DNA of 64,000 nucleotides from Capitulum mitella (lineage: Eukaryota > Arthropoda > Thecostraca > Pollicipedomorpha > Pollicipedidae), in the NCBI GenBank assembly GCA_030062745.1, contig CP099850.1, forward strand, positions 6,882,001-6,946,000, in the 5' to 3' direction. Of the stretch, positions 46,313 through 57,555 are shown in pieces; position 1 is the first letter of the stretch, and every line of letters begins with the position of its first letter. A program made the translations under genes and the position numbers. Under the pieces are notes generated by a model, which saw only the letters and a list, made by a program, of their open reading frames with translations, made no database searches and was not told where the DNA came from.

Positions 46313-48751
46313 GTCAGTGGCCGCGGTCCAGTTCAGCCCAGGCCTTTCATGTGAGAACCGAGACACTCTCCTCTCTGCTCGAAGTCGGCGCTCGCAGCCC
46401 CACAGGCGCAGATCTGAGGTTTCGGAGAGGGTAGCGGAGGGTTACGTTCCCACCCCGGCCTGTTACTCAGATGGCTCGCCAGTGTCTGTACAATCCCAGC
46501 TCCATCTCTTAGGCCACTGGCTTAATAACCGGCCTGCAGAGCGCTCGCCTCAGTCCTAGCTCACCTGGGTGACCGACTGCGGACTGTGTCTGTTGCGAGC
46601 CGCTGCCGCGCCCTGGCGGCACAGGGCGGCCGTGCACAGTTGCCCTTGGACGCATGTCTGGCATGTGCCGGTGCACGCCTGCACGACGTGTTCGAACGAA
46701 ATGCGTACCCCTGCGACCGACACCATCACGGAACTGGCCATTGTATCGCTCTCCACTGCCGTTTCTGCGCCTTCAGTGCTGGCGGCTTTAGATGCGCCCA
46801 GCGCAAGTGGCTGCACTAGTGTACGCAGCGGTAAGGACGCAACGGACTGTATGATTTAAGCATAGAAAACTGAGTGCATGGGCGGTAACGATGGATCTTT
46901 GACCTAGCAGCTCTTGTCAAGCGGCCACCAGTCGTCATTCGTTCACCCGTCAGTAATAAGCTTTTTTACCTTGTGTACATTGGCAAATGACCTTTCGGCA
47001 CCTTCAGCGCTACAGGGCTTTCGCGATGTTCTTCGGCACACTTCTGAGGTATCATGGGCGCTTCTGTATTCTGTTTTGGGCGTCACCGATAGAACGCGTC
47101 AGTGGTTCTATCAGTGGCCGGTAGAACCACGGTAACCTCAGGACCCTGCCTGGTCGCCGGCGTCTGTCTTAAACTCATGGATGGTTTTGTTGGGCCGTAG
47201 TTCAGACTCACATGTCATCTGGAGTCGCCGCGTGGTAGCTGTTCCTCGTCACCGGTGCCAAAAACAAAAAAATAAATGAACTGCCTGGCAGTCTGAATTG
47301 CCCGTTTACCTGCATTGTGATCACATCATAGCCAGTTCCAAGCACTATACATGTTTTCACGATAATTGTCAACTCACGCTGTTATCTTTTTGAAACGATT
47401 GTTTTGAATCGTTTTGTTTTGATTTGATTTGATTTGTTTTGATTGAAACGATTGAAGGCACCCTTCTACGTCATATATATTCCGGGTTTGGTATTTGAAA
47501 AAACGGCGCCGAAATTATAGCGAAAAAAAACAAATTTTGACTTTTGACCTTAACCTGACCTTGTAAAATGACCTCAGGAGAACAAAACTATATCTGCACA
47601 TTGCCAAACTATTTAGCTATACATCCATGTAAAGTTTTAAGTTTTATCTTAAAAACTCTGTTTTTGGCAGACATTTTCCTTTTACCCTTAACATGGCCAA
47701 AAATGGCATGAGGTGCCTCCCAAAAACGTTGCCTGGCTCCGCCCCTGAGCAAAACAAAATTTTGAAATTTTGTCACCGCACGTAGAAAGAATAGCTAGGA
47801 AAAGTCACCAAGTTTTGTGAAGCTGCGTTAAAAAGCCTGGAATTGGCAAGCAAAAAACTCGAGGGGGGGCGGATTCCGCCCCCCTGCCGGGAATAGGGTT
47901 AAGTGACTGGTAAACTTCGTAACACACATTGCTCGTCACTCGAGAACACTGCAGAGAGCACTCAGTACCTGATTGCATTTGTAAGAAAGACATGGGAAAA
48001 TCGACTTCCAGAAGAAACCTTATTTTATGCATTTCTGCCGTTCGGGTGATTTGCCAGCTCATCGCGCACCGCCGTTCCAACCAGTTCATCAAATTCGTGC
48101 TGTCAGGGTCGATTATTGCAACAAATAGCGCATAAAGTGCTGAGGCTGACGACGACGTGTTTTTCAGACACTACACTGGAGAGGAACACTTTGATGGCGG
48201 AGGCGTACCCTCGGCTCAAGGACTATTGTCGAGAACGACATGGTCTCGAGTTTCAGGTGAGCCTGCAGCGATGTTTGAAATGGCTGCCTTTTCCCCAGCT
48301 CCACGTGATGAAACACATTTCCACCAGAAGTCTTACAGTCTCGGACTTCACGCACTACAAAGCGAGTGTTTTTTTCTTTCGTTTCATTTCGTTTCGTTCT
48401 TTCTCCTTTGTTTTTGCGGGAATGACGCGTTGGAGGCTTGATGCAGAGGTTGACTGAGCGGTCGTGACCTGTGCCCCGTCACTCTGCCATCCGCCTGCCG
48501 GCACTCCACCGTCACGACCGTCCGGCAGCACGGGCACCGGCTGTTGCAGCTCGGCGGCGCATCGCGCCCAGACGTGCACTGTCTGTCGTTGCGGCTTCCC
48601 GCGCCGTGGCCTGACCCGACCGGATTTCCATCAGGTGGTCGACATGCGATGGGGCGTGAGGGATGAAGCCACCGACGATCATATGACCACCGAGCTCTGC
48701 ATGAAGGAGATCGACAACTGTCAGCGCCTGTCCATGGGTCCTAACTTCGTG
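46156..48751 (+). CDS. NWD1/NWD2-type STAND NTPase, N-terminal three exons (gene continues off the window)
   Basis: Exons 46156-46312, 48168-48256 and 48635-48751 join in phase into 121 codons. The family's conserved N-terminal block is unmistakable: ENLPPVSSKIVRIFTSSTFT, then DTTLERNTLMAEAYPRLKDY, then VVDMRWGVRDEATDDHMTTE and IDNCQRLSMGPNFV. In NACHT and WD repeat proteins this region (DUF4062-like) precedes the NACHT ATPase and WD40 repeats, which are not in this window. The start is ATG 46156 in good context (GTGGCCATGA); the frame is open further upstream but without similarity. Introns: 46313-48167, carrying a family A fragment, and 48257-48634. The donor at 48752 (GTGAGT) leads into an intron of at least 15 kb full of transposons. 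Confidence 0.9.
47455..47898 (+). mobile_element. Family A TTAA element, 5'-truncated copy
   Basis: It begins abruptly inside the family consensus at GGCACCCTTCTACGTCATAT and keeps the right end, GCCGGGAATAGGG, then TTAA at 47899-47902. It lies in intron 1 of the NWD-type gene and matches the last about 440 bp of 61258-62465. TTTTGATTTGATTTG simple sequence precedes it. Confidence 0.8.
48168..48256 (+). CDS. NWD-type gene exon 2
   Basis: Acceptor GTTTTTCAG, donor TTTCAG then GTGAGC. It encodes TTLERNTLMAEAYPRLKDYC and RERHGLEFQ, matching the family position for position in length. Confidence 0.9.
48635..48751 (+). CDS. NWD-type gene exon 3
   Basis: Acceptor TTTCCATCAG, donor GTG then GTGAGT. 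39 codons: VVDMRWGVRDEATDDHMTTE, LCMKEIDNCQRLSMGPNFV. The next expected motif (family LLGQKYGYRPIP) was not found downstream in this window. Confidence 0.9.
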
Positions 48752-49386
48752 GTGAGTGGCGTCGGTCGGCCGGACGACGTCATGATTGTCTAAAATTGTG
48801 CAGGCAGAAAAGTCATCAACACCCGCGTGACTGTCAGCAACGAGACAGTCTTGACCTGTTTTAATGCCATTTAGAATGATAGGCACTTAGCCCACGTCCG
48901 ACTGGCAGTCGGCGCCATGCACGCCCGTCTGGGGAGGGGCAGTTGATCGCTCCCTCTAACTCACGGACGGTTGGTCGTACGATAAAAATAAGCACACCTT
49001 TGGAACGCTGGACACGAATAGAGCTCGACGTTGTAGTTTTGTGCATTGTGTAAGCCATTTACGCCCTATATATGTCTTCTCGTGGCCGGCCACAGGAATT
49101 CGACCAACGACCTGGATCAATGGCGTAGCCAGGACTTTTTTCAGGGGGGACCTAGAGAATGAGAGGACCCGCAAGGCTCAGGGAGGCCCCTTGAACACTG
49201 TGGGGCCCCATGGCCAGGGGTGATGTTTTGTGCAAATAATTTTCTTTGCGGGGGGAGAGCAGATCGAAGGGCGTTACAACCTAACCTCCCCCAAATGTGC
49301 GTTTCTCAGTGATTTAGGGCACTTTGTTTTGACCGACAGCAGTTGTTCCGAAAAACAGTTTATGAAAGATATTTGCTTTGTTTATA

Positions 49387-49540
49387 TACATGCACGCATA
49401 CATACAAACACACATACGTACACACATACATACATCATACATACACATACATACACAGTTATACATACATACATACACACATACATACATACATACATAC
49501 ATGCATACATACATACATACATAGATGCATACATACATTC
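49387..49540. repeat. (CATA)n microsatellite
   Basis: Tandem CATA/CACA tetranucleotides with few interruptions. The 'THTYIHT' type frames across it are simple-sequence artefacts. Confidence 0.95.
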
Positions 49541-52079
49541 ATGGATGTCGCTTTGTGAAAATGATAGGGGCAGAACTGAAGGTACCCAAACTTGAAATTG
49601 GTTGCCTCCTTATGGCGGGTTGTTGCATGAAGTGTGAGGAGTCCCTCCTAGCATTCATCCAAAGCGTCATTAGAGCTTTTTGTGGTACATGACGGAGAAG
49701 GCCCTTCGTGTTTCCGGAAAACCCCTAAAACATATAGGTATTTTTAGGCCACGCTAGGGCATTGTAAAGAGTTGCTCTGAAAATACGGTAATTAAGGGCT
49801 CACTCAGAGAACTGAGGGCCCACAAAAGCTATAATGGGTTTTTTAGATAAATTCAAGACGAGCCCTTCCTGTGGTCTCTGGGGCCTTCCTTGAGATCTTC
49901 TTGAGGGCTCATTGAAGTTTCTTGTGAAATCCTCAAGCTTTTTGAGAGAGTCTTTGATTTCTTTAGAGGGCCCACGAACATTTCCTCGTCCGGCTTAAAA
50001 TTCTGTTCCTGACTGTGAGCCGCCTGAAGGCAATGAAGACCCGTTCAAAAACGTGAGGAGTCCACGAACATTTTATTGGCATTTGTAGATCAATGCAAGC
50101 GGACTTCCATTGTCCCTCCTTGAATTTATATAAGGTGTCCATTAGAGTTTTTGTGGGGTGCTAAACGTTTAAGGAGTGCCCTTGATATTTTCAGAGAGCT
50201 CCTGAAACATTTCCTCGCCCAGTTCAGCCTTTCCAGAATACAGGAGGTGCCTCTGTATATATCAAGAGCATTTAAAACAAATCTAAGGAGGGGCCGTCGA
50301 AACCACGAAGGTCCATTCCCTTTCTTAATGATTCGTCGGATTTGTGTAGAATCTCAAGCCATTTGAAAGTCCCTTCATGTTATTGGAGGACGCCTCAGTC
50401 ATTTTCTCATCAGGTTAAAAACTCCTCTTCCGAGTGTTTCAGATACCTCTCGAAATACCAATCGGCCTCTAAAATGTTTGAAGGCCGCACAGAAACTCCA
50501 ATGAGTCCTCGAGAGGAATTCATCGAGGGTCCCTCATATCTTTGAAGGGTCCCTCCTTCGATTCACCTCAATTAGCCCTTGGAGTTTTTCTGTGGAGCCC
50601 TCGATCTTTTCAGGGGTTCTTCATATTTTCAAAGGGGCCTCGAGCATTTCCTCGTCCAGTGTATGCTTTCCTGAGTGTTTGAGGCGTCATCTGAAAACAT
50701 CAAGGCCCCTGTAAGAAATTCAGTGATTTCTTCTCAAGGAATTTCAATAAATTTTATTGCAGATGGCTTCTTCGGGCCTTAAGGAGGAGCCCCTCCTTGA
50801 ACTAGTTCAGTCGGTCTTTTTAAATTTTGTGGGACCTGAGACGTTTCGACATACTCCTTGGTATTTTCAGAGGACCTCTCAAACAAAGCCTCGTCCAGTC
50901 CAAAACTTTCGTTCTGAATGTTCGGAGCCTCTCAAAAACTTGAGGGTGTGGCAAAAAAATTCAATGAGCCCTCGAGATGAATTCAAGACGGAGTTTCCAG
51001 GCCTAGAAGAGGGTCATTCCTTCATTTCGTCCAAAGGGCCCAGGGGAGTTTATTTTTTACCCCTCTAGCTTTTGAGAGAGTCATTAGTAATTTCAGAGGG
51101 TCTCTTAAACATTGTCTCAGGGCCCCTCAACTATTTCCTTGCTGATTCAAAAGCTCTCTTCTGATTGTTTGAGGGGGCCCGTAAGAAAGATTGAGGAGGG
51201 CCCCTATGACCGGAGACGAGCCCATTAGATTCATCCAGAGGATCTCCGTGAATCCATCTGTAGGACCCATGGGAGTATGCTGTGGAGCCCTGAATGAAAT
51301 GAGATTTTGGGATGCCTCTACCACTTCCAAAGAGCCCTCAAACTTTTAGGAGAGGATTTTCTTACCCAGAGGAGGATATTGCTCTTCAGCTTGGATTTGC
51401 ATAATGACTAGTGCCGCCGTCCGAAAAAGCTGCAGAATGCTTCATCAGATTGAAATGTCATTTCAACCATGGGCCTCAGCATAGCATTGTGGGCCTCACT
51501 TCAACAATGAGGGGGTAAAATCATCGTGGGCTGAAATCAACTTTGAGGGGCGCGCGCCCCCTCAAAAGAATACAAAATAAAGTCCATGCCCATGCTAGAT
51601 GTACTTGGTAAGAATCTACTTTCTTTCCCATAATCACCAAATCTTCTATTGAGAAAGCTGGCCTGGATGATTTATGGTCACTGCTCTGGCCACTGGAACC
51701 CCATTAGCGATACAGCTCCCACTTTTTTGGACCTAAATAGTCAGGCGTCCTGCCAGTCGCCAACCTTCCCACATTTCCAGTGAACTGATTTGATGACCGC
51801 TTGGTTACACCACTGCGATGCCCGGCACTGGCATCTGGCTGCCATTCCATGACAGAGATACCCTTCCTTCCAGGAGCTGCCTTTGCTTAACCGGATCCCT
51901 GACCTTTCCAGGTCAGTGAACATTGGGGTCCTTTAGGACATGACAGGGGCCCGGCCCTGGAATTCCCTTCCCATGCCAAGGATTTCTAGATGGCATGATA
52001 AGAACCCTAGAGCCCTTGACCTTGGTTATGTCACTGAGGCTCCCTTCCCGACAAACCTATTCCATTCATGGCAGGAGGA

Positions 52080-52830
52080 CCTTTGCTAGTTAGCGACTGC
52101 TTTGCAGAGGAGCGTTCTTCCGGTCCTCGCGTATGCTTTATGATAGGTACATGCCGGGGGTCCCACTACCTTTCCCGATCCGGGGACAACCCACTACCTG
52201 CCAGAGGGGTCCTTGCCTGGGGTCTGGGGCCCTTTGCGGAGGAATAGGATTGCCCTTCCCTGCCGGGGGCCCCCTTTAGGTAGATTTCCGGGGACCTCTT
52301 TGTGGGCCATCCCGACACACCAGCACAGCCCCATGGTAAGAGTATCTTTCCTGGACGGAGGCTCCTTTGCAGAGGAACATTATTTCCGGCACTCGCATAT
52401 GCCTTTTGGCAGGTACATGCCGGGGACCCGCTTACCTTTCTCAGAGGCACTTTTTAGAGTCATCCTGCTTCCTGTCAAAGTGGTATTCACCTGGGACTGG
52501 TGGCTGTTTGCGGTGGAGTGGATATGCCTTTCCCAGAAAGGTGGGCCCCTAGGCAAAGGTCATGGAGGCCCCTTCGTGGGCCTTCCCGACACACCGACAC
52601 CATCCCTTCGCAGGATTACCTTTCCTGGCTGGCGGCTCCTTTGCAGAGGAGCATCCTTTCCGGTATTCACCTTTCGGTAGGTACATGCCGGGAGCCTTAC
52701 TTACGTTTCCCGGTCAGCGGAAGAACCCGCTTTCTGCCAAAGGGGTCTTTGCCTGGGGCCTGGAGGCCCTTTGCAGAGGAGCGGGTTTGCCTTTGCCGGC
52801 CAGGAGGCCGCTTTAGGCAAATGCCAGGCG
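52080..52830. repeat. Tandem ~300-bp GC-rich units
   Basis: The phrase TTTGCAGAGGAGC or TTTGCAGAGGAAC with nearby TTTCCGG, AGGTACATGCCGGG and GGGCCTTCCCGACACACC recurs near 52090, 52365, 52630 and 52770. This indicates a higher-order tandem of about 270-300 bp inside the GTAGCCAGG element. Confidence 0.6.
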
Positions 52831-53869
52831 GCCCTTCGTGGGCCGAAAAATTTCGAGGAGTCCCGGGATCCCAAGGACCCCCTGGCTACTCCAGTGGCCT
52901 GGAGCTCAGGGGCTGGAATCCATGAAGTCTAAGTAAAGACGCTAGCAAATATGCAAAAGTCCGCAGACGCCAATGCACGTCTAATTTCTCTGATTTGGTC
53001 AACACATACGCGGATATGTTGAGTTCAGAACACAGCGATATTCGCGTTGCAGCACGGCGGACACCGGTGCCGAATGCGGAATGAAATTATCGGGAACTAA
53101 TTTTAGTTTTAGTTTATTTTGGTCCTTACAAAGTGGTGTGTGTTGATGCTAGTGGTACTTGTGATTATGTTCCTTCGTTCAATTTTCAAACAATCTATTT
53201 GTTATCAGTCTACACAAATGACGGAGCTTTATTCGCTGAACTCTGTCTGTTTCCATTATACGCAATTTTTGGAAACGTTTTGGACTTCTTGGTGTCATTT
53301 GCAACTGTGAGAGCCAGTCCTGTCATTTCCTATTGGTTCCAAATCATTCGTTGCTGATTTTGCCGGCAGTGGATTTTGGCCCATAACAGTTATTAGTGGC
53401 AGGACCTCAGGTCAATGGTTGGAGGTCATTGATACTTTGTCCAATGATGGCCGTTGCATATCTGCATCACATCACATTCAAAATGTTATAAAAAAAACTT
53501 TTGAACATGGCGTAAAAGTGATCAAGCAAAACGTATACAAAATTTCGTCGAGAGCGTTTGTTCGTTATCTCGCAATCTTGGAAAAACCACGGGTGAGGGG
53601 CGGTCAATCCCCCAGTCGGGTTAGTGTATAGCTTGCTGTAGGGCGAATAAAATGCGATCATCTGCATTTTTCACACACTGGAACTAAGTGGCAAATTGCT
53701 AGTTTTTTCTAGATAGTGAGGTTAACAAGAACGCGAAAATGTTTCACTCCAATATCGTCTCCCAGCCAAAAACAGAAGGTAATAGCTTAGAAAGAACTAC
53801 ACGAAAATGATTTAAAGATTCTGAGCCACAGTTTCTACTTCGTCGTTGTTTTACGATCCGATGAGGTAT

Positions 53870-53877
53870 GATATGAG
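53870..53877. repeat. Left 8-bp target site duplication of the hAT element
   Basis: GATATGAG lies directly left of the terminal repeat and is repeated exactly at 57571-57578. Confidence 0.95.
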
Positions 53878-54261
53878 CATAGGTGGGCACTGGTCCGTTA
53901 CTCCGTTACTCCGTTACTAACGACGTTACTTTTTTGAGTAACTGAGTAACGGACCCATTACTTTTATTTTACTGTAACGGACTGAGTAACGGAAGTTACT
54001 TTTGTGGTCCGTTACTCCGTTACTTTTTGGTCCGTTACTCCGTTACTCCGTTACTCCGTTACTTTTTAAACTCCTTACAGACACCGCCCGGCTTTATTTG
54101 CATCGGCACACGCCATTGGCTACTTGAATAGCCAACACCCAATAGCGTGCGGCGATACAAGTGCGGCTGGGCTCGCACTCAGCTGACAATCGCGGAGTAG
54201 ACTTGTTGACAATATTCGTCAGCTGATAAACGTTGACGGCAAGCTGGCGGTAGTGGTTCAG

Positions 54262-54268
54262 TATAAAA
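54262..54268 (+). promoter_or_regulatory. TATA box of the hAT element
   Basis: TATAAAA lies about 300 bp upstream of the BED ORF. An ATGC then GTAAGT donor-like site follows at 54311-54320, and a TTTTTCAG acceptor near 54364, so a short first exon and intron are plausible. Confidence 0.4.
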
Positions 54269-54570
54269 GCCAGCTGACTTTGGTCTCTTTTGGGACAAAA
54301 GTATTGAATTATGCGTAAGTTTGACATGACTTAAAATTATAAATTAACCAGTCGTCATTTTTCAGGCTAAAAGATATCAAAGTTATTGTCGTTTATAATG
54401 GAACAGCCAGCTGACGGCAGTTTTCAATGTTGTCTCAAGTCAGTCACGGATTGCTTACCACCGCCACACGGTTCCCCGTCAAGATCACTCAAGGCTGTTG
54501 AGCACATGATTACTGCCGCCATGGCCTTGGATCTGTGATGTCCATGGGGCGATGGAGTGGTGATTGATTC

Positions 54571-54880
54571 TTGACTGGCCTGAAATTTGAACTACCTGAC
54601 ACTAAAATGTCCCATCAAGGCGTCTTTACGCCGCCACTGGAGGTCGAAAACCTTGACTCCGAGTCCGACGGTGCCTCAGCTTCGGGGGCAGAGGACGAGC
54701 CCGGTCTAGGTCACCCATGGCCACATCTAGAAACGTACTTTGAGTTTAAGGAGGAGGGGAAAAACGTCATTTTTACGTATGTCCTGTGCCGACCGAAAGA
54801 GGTTATAATCAAGGGTCACAAGAGTAGCCTTTCAAACCTAAAGGCACATATCAAGAGGAAGCATTATTTACGGCATTTCC
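54571..54880 (+). CDS. BED-type zinc finger exon of the hAT transposase
   Basis: An open frame ends at a donor (TTTCCAG then GTGAGA). It has an acidic start (VENLDSESDGASASGAEDEP), then HLETYFEFKEEGKNVIFTYV and SSLSNLKAHIKRKH. This matches the BED finger plan FxCxLCxP...SxSNLKxHxxRxH. The first zinc Cys is replaced by Tyr (TYVLC), while the second Cys and the HX4H pair are kept. The downstream exons with the catalytic domain are absent or unrecognisable. A second fragment just upstream (54400-54539, MEQPADGSFQ to MALDL) is out of frame. Confidence 0.7.
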
Positions 54881-55021
54881 AGGTGAGAACCAGAATGTGC
54901 ACAATAAGTTGTGAGTAGTGAAACATAATTATGAAGCTTGTCGACTATTGCTTGGACTATTTGCCTTAACCATATTCTCTGCAGGCAGTGAGATTCACAT
55001 TACCCTGGGGGGCCGATCTGC

Positions 55022-55544
55022 GGTAATCTACCTTTCGGCCGACGCTTACGCGTAATTTTTGGAGACGCCGAAGTGGCAACACAAGTTGTGTGAACAATTT
55101 AGCCCATTCAGGTATTTTTCTAAGCACTGGCCCCTACTGGATGTGTAAACTGACTTGGTTAGGTAACTCTTGAATTTTGATTCAGTTGACACATGTTTGC
55201 CTTCAGCCGATACGAGCTAACCAAACCAAAAAACAGGCAAATTGAACCTAACAAAAAATTAGTTTTACATGCCCATCTAGGGCAATCCCTGCAATCATAC
55301 AGTAGGTTTTAGGCTAGGTTAGGTTAAATCATTTTTAACTGGGAGGACAGGCTACATTGTCCATGCGATTCGAGTTACCACTTCTGCGTTCCCGAAACAA
55401 AATATCAACTGGCCGAAACACCTTTCGGCTGACACATTACTTTTTGTAGACGCAGAAGTGAGGACCCAAACTCAAATATGATATGAGCCGTTGCCACTTT
55501 TGCACCTTCGAAAAATATGCATTGGCCGAAAGGTGAAGATTACC
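55022..55544. mobile_element. Nested inverted-repeat element inside the hAT
   Basis: The left end, GGTAATCTACCTTTCGGCC, and the right end, complement GGTAATCTTCACCTTTCGGCC, are inverted. The similarity continues about 60 bp inward (AAGTGGCAAC in both). A third CCTTTCGGC copy lies at about 55420. It is about 520 bp with no ORF, a MITE-like insertion. Confidence 0.6.
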
Positions 55545-57427
55545 AATTCTGCCCCCTCCCCTCCCCGCCCTTCCAGAGATCTCGAGATGTATTCGTCCAG
55601 TGTTGATGGGATGAATGCCATTTGATATGTTTCAACGAGATCTCCAATTCTGGACCCCAAAAATTCAAAAAATTGCGAAAATAGGGCGTGGGGGCAAACA
55701 AACTCCAAAATTTGGGGATTTTTGAAAGGTCACTGCGGCCGTGTTTACCAACCAATTTTTATGGGAATAACACGGTTCAGCTTGGAATGTCCAAGTCTTT
55801 TATATACCGAAAGCTGAAATTTAAAATAGAAAACCATAGGCAGTTCCAGGGAGGGCAAGAAGGGTGATTTTTGAAATAAGAAATTTCCTTTGTTTTTGTT
55901 TGTTTTGGGTGATATAAACATCAGATGTACAACTAGCAAGCCAGTTTAAGTTTATATGTAGCGCAGAAGGTGGATCCAGGTAAACAAAATTGGGATGGCA
56001 CCATATGCACAATAGTGTGCTCCCCCATTTTTTCAGTACCTGGGTGTGCGTTCGCCTGAAAATGTGTGTGCATACGCATTGTTTAGGATGTGTATGACTA
56101 TATAAATGAGTCAATGATCTTTATTTCTACTCAGAATGTCACGATAGTGAACGGCACAACTTTGCAGCTTCACGCACAGCACATTACCGCCGAAAACGGG
56201 GGCTTGGAACCGCCTCTACGGGACCGATTTTTTTTTAAATGTTGACAAAACACGTGTGTATTAATTCCATAAAATGCCAGAAAATCTTGTGGCGCTGCGG
56301 CAAACAGTGTGGGAGCGACAAGCAAAAAGACACGGGTAGCAGAATCTGCCCCCCCCCCCACAGGGAATAGTGTTAAATGAAGTGTTTTTAACCCGCCTCC
56401 GGCCGGGCTCAGAATGCCCTTTGCCGGGCCGGAGGGGGAGCGCAGATTTCCGCACCTCCCAGGATGTCGGCTCCCATATATCGCACGGAAAAAAGGAAAA
56501 CACCGGCGGAAAGGTTTTGTCAAACCGAGACGAAAACATTCAAGAGTTTTGACCTCAGGTCAATTTTGAGGCCACCAGACGCCATGAAAGGTCAAAACAC
56601 GTCCTTGGAATTAGGTAAATAGACACAATACCTTGTCCCTGAAAAGCTGAACTTAAGCAACATATACTGAACCGTAAGACAATAGCGAGTTCATTGATAT
56701 CAATTTTGACCTTTCACAGGGGTCAGGTCAGGTCACGTCATCGTTCCAAAATGTTCCACTTGTGAACGGCTAACATCCTCCGTTGCATCTTACTTATGAC
56801 CATGTTTTTATAGCTAATTTGTCTTTTCAAGGGTGCTGAAGGGGTACTAAAGCACCTTTTTTTAGTCTTTTATTTCACAATAATAAAATCCATATCAGTC
56901 ATGTTTTTTTGAGTCCTTCGTCGTTTGGTATTAAAAAACCGTCAGGGGTATCAGGAATCTTACCTCCACGCACACGCTCGTACACAAACTAATACACACA
57001 CATAATTTCAAAACAAAACAAGAAGTTCGCGAGACCGAAACGAGCTCTGAACGGAGACCATTATGTTCAGGGCGGATACTTCGAGAGGCATTGCTGATCA
57101 AACCCAGTCGATAGATGTCCGCTGTTTGTCGCATTTTGCATGCGTCCGCTCCAGCGCCGGTTGTTCCCGCTCCGTCGGCGCCGCGGGCAGTGAGCAGGAA
57201 TTCGTTGGTTTGAACATTGTGGCTAACACAGTGGTAGAATACCCGCCGCGGCTGTTGTCCCGGCGCCGCCGACTCTACAACGGCTGGTGAGGGCAGTGGG
57301 CAGCTAGCGGAGTGTTTGGGGTAAGCGCTTTTTGTTTCTTCCCTTTGTATATGGAATGCGTTTTACAACCACAAAGCAGCATAAAAGACTTAAAACCCGC
57401 GTTCGCTTGGTTTTCACTGCATTTAAA

Positions 57428-57555
57428 AAAGTAACGGAATAACGGAGTAACGGTAACTTCCGTTACTTTTTAAGGCATTGTAACGGAGTAACGAGTAACG
57501 GACTGGCTTTTTTGAGTAACGTAGTAACGAGTAACGAAGTTACATTTTTTAGTAA
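57428..57555. repeat. Right subterminal GTTACTCC array of the hAT element
   Basis: Units such as TAACGGAGTAACGG and GTAACGAGTAACGAAGTTAC mirror the left array at 53893-54065. Several adjacent units are in alternating orientation. Confidence 0.85.

Larger units (their letters stand above)
49124..52911 (+). mobile_element. GTAGCCAGG-type element with GGGCCC minisatellite interior
   Basis: The left end is TGGCGTAGCCAGGACTTTTT with a G-run. The right end, complemented, is TGGAGTAGCCAGGGGGTCC. Flanks CTGGATCAATGG and CTGGAATCCATG suggest a target duplication inside family B. The interior has three sections: a CATA microsatellite at 49387-49540, decayed GAGGGCCC/CCCTTGA-type repeats at 49580-51560, and CCTTTGCAGAGGAGC/ATGCCGGG-type repeats at 51900-52850 with a period of about 300 bp. 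No transposase ORF was found. Confidence 0.55.
48891..53620 (+). mobile_element. Family B element copy 3, split by a later insertion
   Basis: The left part, 48891 to about 49123, matches the first 230 bp of family B (CCCACGTCCGACTGGCAGTC, TAAGCACACC, CTATATATGTCTTCTCGTGG). The right part, about 52912-53620, continues the family from the next position to its end (GGCGGTCAATCCCCCAGTCGGG). TTAG lies outside both ends (48887-48890 and 53621-53624), which supports one original insertion. The 3.8-kb block between the parts is the GTAGCCAGG element. Confidence 0.7.

Noticed and set aside
49230-49595. ORFs with repeated Thr-His-Tyr-Ile or Tyr-Val-Cys-Met
   Set aside because: They are translations of the CATA microsatellite on both strands.
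52213-52925. Overlapping 140-155 codon ORFs
   Set aside because: They fall in a tandem GC-rich repeat with a period near 300 bp inside a transposon. The frames persist because of the repeat, not selection.
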